A stretch of DNA of 45,651 nucleotides from a bacterium (GTDB lineage Bacteria; Acidobacteriota; Thermoanaerobaculia; Multivoradales; J023): contig JAAELT010000127.1 of assembly GCA_024226315.1 (NCBI GenBank), positions 1 to 45,651 on the forward strand, written 5' to 3'. Within the stretch, counting starts at the first letter, position 1, and every line of letters starts with the position of its first letter. The notes beneath the pieces were generated by a model, which worked only from the letters and a program-made list of their open reading frames with translations, searched no databases and had not been told where the DNA came from. Below are positions 44,390-45,651 of the stretch, piece by piece. Both the position numbers and the translations under genes were made by a program.

Positions 44390-45651
44390 ATGGCGAACCA
44401 GGCGGCGGGCAGCAGACCCGTGAAGACCGGCTGGACTTCGGTACTCACCCGACTCTCCCTCATGGCGCTGCTGTTCCTGACCGCGACCGGGCTCGCGGTC
44501 ACCTTCGCGCCGTTTCATCCAGCGGTCCAGTGGAGCGTCCTGCTGCACACCGTGGCGGGCCTGCTGATCCTGATTCCGATCGTCTGGTACTCGCTGCTCC
44601 ATTGGCTCGACTACAAGAGCTTCAACATGTCCGACGCCGTGCTGCTCGGATACGTCGCCACCGCGGCTCTGCTCGTCTGTCTGGTCTCGGGCCTGGTGGT
44701 GACCTGGCAGGGGCTGTTCGGCGTCCGCATGTCGCCACTGTGGCGAGGCGTCCACCTCTACTCGACCTACGCGACGCTGGCCGCGGGCCTGCCCCACGTG
44801 GCGATCGTCTACCTCCGCCGCCGCACCAAGCTGGAGCGCGGATCGGTCCGCCGCGCGATCTGGCCGGCCCTCGCAGCCTCGCTGGCCGGGATTCTGGCGG
44901 TCCTCGGCCTGGCGAAGGTTTACGGCGGCGCCGAGTACGTCAATCAACTGCCCGCCGACTACAGCTACGTCTACGGCGAAGACCGGCCGTTCGCCCCCAG
45001 CCTGGCCGTCACCGAGACCGGTGGCGCCTTCGACGGCGAGTCGCTGGCCGGCTCGAAGACCTGCGGCACCGCCGGCTGCCACTCTCAGATCCTCGAGGAA
45101 TGGCTGCCCAGTGCCCACCGCTACTCGTCGATGGACCCGCTGTTCCAGAAAGTGCAGAGCGTGATGGCGGAGCAGAACGGGCCCGAGTCGACCCGCTACT
45201 GCGGCGGTTGCCACGATCCCATCTCGCTGTTCTCCGGCACCAAGAACATCTTCGCGGAAGATCTCACCTCGCTCGCCGGCTACCAGGAGGGCATCTCCTG
45301 CCTGGTCTGCCACGGCATCCGCGAGACCGATCTGCAGGGCAACGCCAACTACGTCATGAGCCAGCCTGCCGACTACCTGTGGCAATGGCGGGAGAGCGGC
45401 CTGGGCAAATTCGCCAGCGACTTCCTGATCCGCACCTATCCCGGCGAGCACCAGAAGCTCAGCAAGAGGATGTTCAAGGCTCCCGAGTACTGCGCCGCCT
45501 GCCACAAGCAGTTCATCGAAGTCTACGATAATCGCGTCGGCTGGGTACATCTCAAGAACGAGTACGACAACTGGAAGGCGATCCACTGTTTCACCGAAGT
45601 CGCCCCCGAGGAGACGGTCGAGTGCCGGGAGTGCCACATTCCGCTGGTGGA
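44390..45651 (+). CDS. Membrane-anchored multihaem cytochrome c, 3' end outside the window
   Basis: The ATG at 44390 has GGAGG seven bases upstream and the frame is open to the window edge (420 codons). Residues ~18-180 hold about five transmembrane helices with several His (LHTVAGLLILIPIVWYSLLH, HLYSTYATLAAGLPHVAIVY), resembling a cytochrome b-type anchor. The exported part has five haem c motifs so far: CGTAGCH at 225 (a CX4CH form), CGGCH at 271, CLVCH at 304, CAACH at 368 and CRECH at 412. It probably carries electrons between quinone pool and periplasm. More haem sites may lie beyond the end. A large minus-strand ORF at 44342-45637 is its antisense shadow. Confidence 0.85.
   Translation, partial: MANQAAGSRPVKTGWTSVLTRLSLMALLFLTATGLAVTFAPFHPAVQWSVLLHTVAGLLILIPIVWYSLLHWLDYKSFNMSDAVLLGYVATAALLVCLVSGLVVTWQGLFGVRMSPLWRGVHLYSTYATLAAGLPHVAIVYLRRRTKLERGSVRRAIWPALAASLAGILAVLGLAKVYGGAEYVNQLPADYSYVYGEDRPFAPSLAVTETGGAFDGESLAGSKTCGTAGCHSQILEEWLPSAHRYSSMDPLFQKVQSVMAEQNGPESTRYCGGCHDPISLFSGTKNIFAEDLTSLAGYQEGISCLVCHGIRETDLQGNANYVMSQPADYLWQWRESGLGKFASDFLIRTYPGEHQKLSKRMFKAPEYCAACHKQFIEVYDNRVGWVHLKNEYDNWKAIHCFTEVAPEETVECRECHIPLV

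Noticed and set aside
44342..45637. Large minus-strand ORF of 431 codons
   Set aside because: It is the antisense of the multihaem cytochrome gene, whose haem motifs and ribosome site are clear; the antisense protein has a shadow-like Asp/Gly/Arg/Val composition.

Overview
The window is uniformly GC-rich with strong G/C bias in third codon positions. Its gene content suggests a Gram-negative, probably Acidobacteriota-like organism (Thermoanaerobaculia-type is my best guess, not proven). Pointers are a TonB-dependent receptor with an N-terminal carboxypeptidase-regulatory-like domain, a receiver-Ser/Thr kinase fusion, several sigma-54 activators, a remnant of a propeller-esterase, an M64 peptidase and a mitochondrial-EF-G1-like elongation factor. 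No rRNA, tRNA or intact insertion sequence was seen.

Layout. 0.2-6 kb: signalling and housekeeping genes (receiver-kinase, sigma-54 activator, S4-domain protein, ArsC, two-TM/RCK potassium protein). 6.0-6.8 kb: a selenoprotein of the glycine/sarcosine/betaine reductase B family whose reading frame crosses an in-frame UGA followed by a SECIS-like hairpin. 6.9-10.7 kb: a decayed accessory region with a five-unit 43-bp repeat array, a broken UvrD-like helicase, the N-terminal stub of a DEAD/DEAH helicase, an HNH nuclease with a small upstream partner, and internally deleted aspartic-protease and PIN-domain genes. 11.0-12.7 kb: a three-ORF unit of unknown function behind a good sigma-70-type promoter. 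12.8-18.0 kb: Lon protease and a TonB-dependent receptor. 18.4-20.3 kb: small secreted proteins and more gene remnants. 20.3-27.6 kb: phosphoesterase, M64 peptidase, RsmE, FHA-RDD protein, MauE/thioredoxin-type membrane protein, thioredoxin-fold protein, PDZ protein. 27.6-32.0 kb: GAF sigma-54-type activator divergent from a hybrid histidine kinase, then a quinone oxidoreductase. 32-40.4 kb: a palindromic repeat element, a TVP38-flavoprotein disulfide reductase-DUF547 triple fusion, EF-G coupled to a P-loop ATPase, and ThrE-like exporter coupled to a dienoyl-CoA isomerase-like enzyme. 40.5-42.3 kb: a very unusual operon encoding a protein with 11-residue Cys and Trp repeats and a metzincin-like zinc motif. 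42.5-45.65 kb: LRR lipoprotein, TumE/TumA-type toxin-antitoxin pair, and a membrane-anchored multihaem cytochrome cut by the window end.

The most interesting items are the selenoprotein, which ordinary gene calling splits in two, the hendecad-repeat metzincin-like operon at 40.5-42.3 kb, the triple fusion at 32.2-35.3 kb, and the cluster of internally deleted genes. All functions are read from sequence motifs and family memory; no database search was run.
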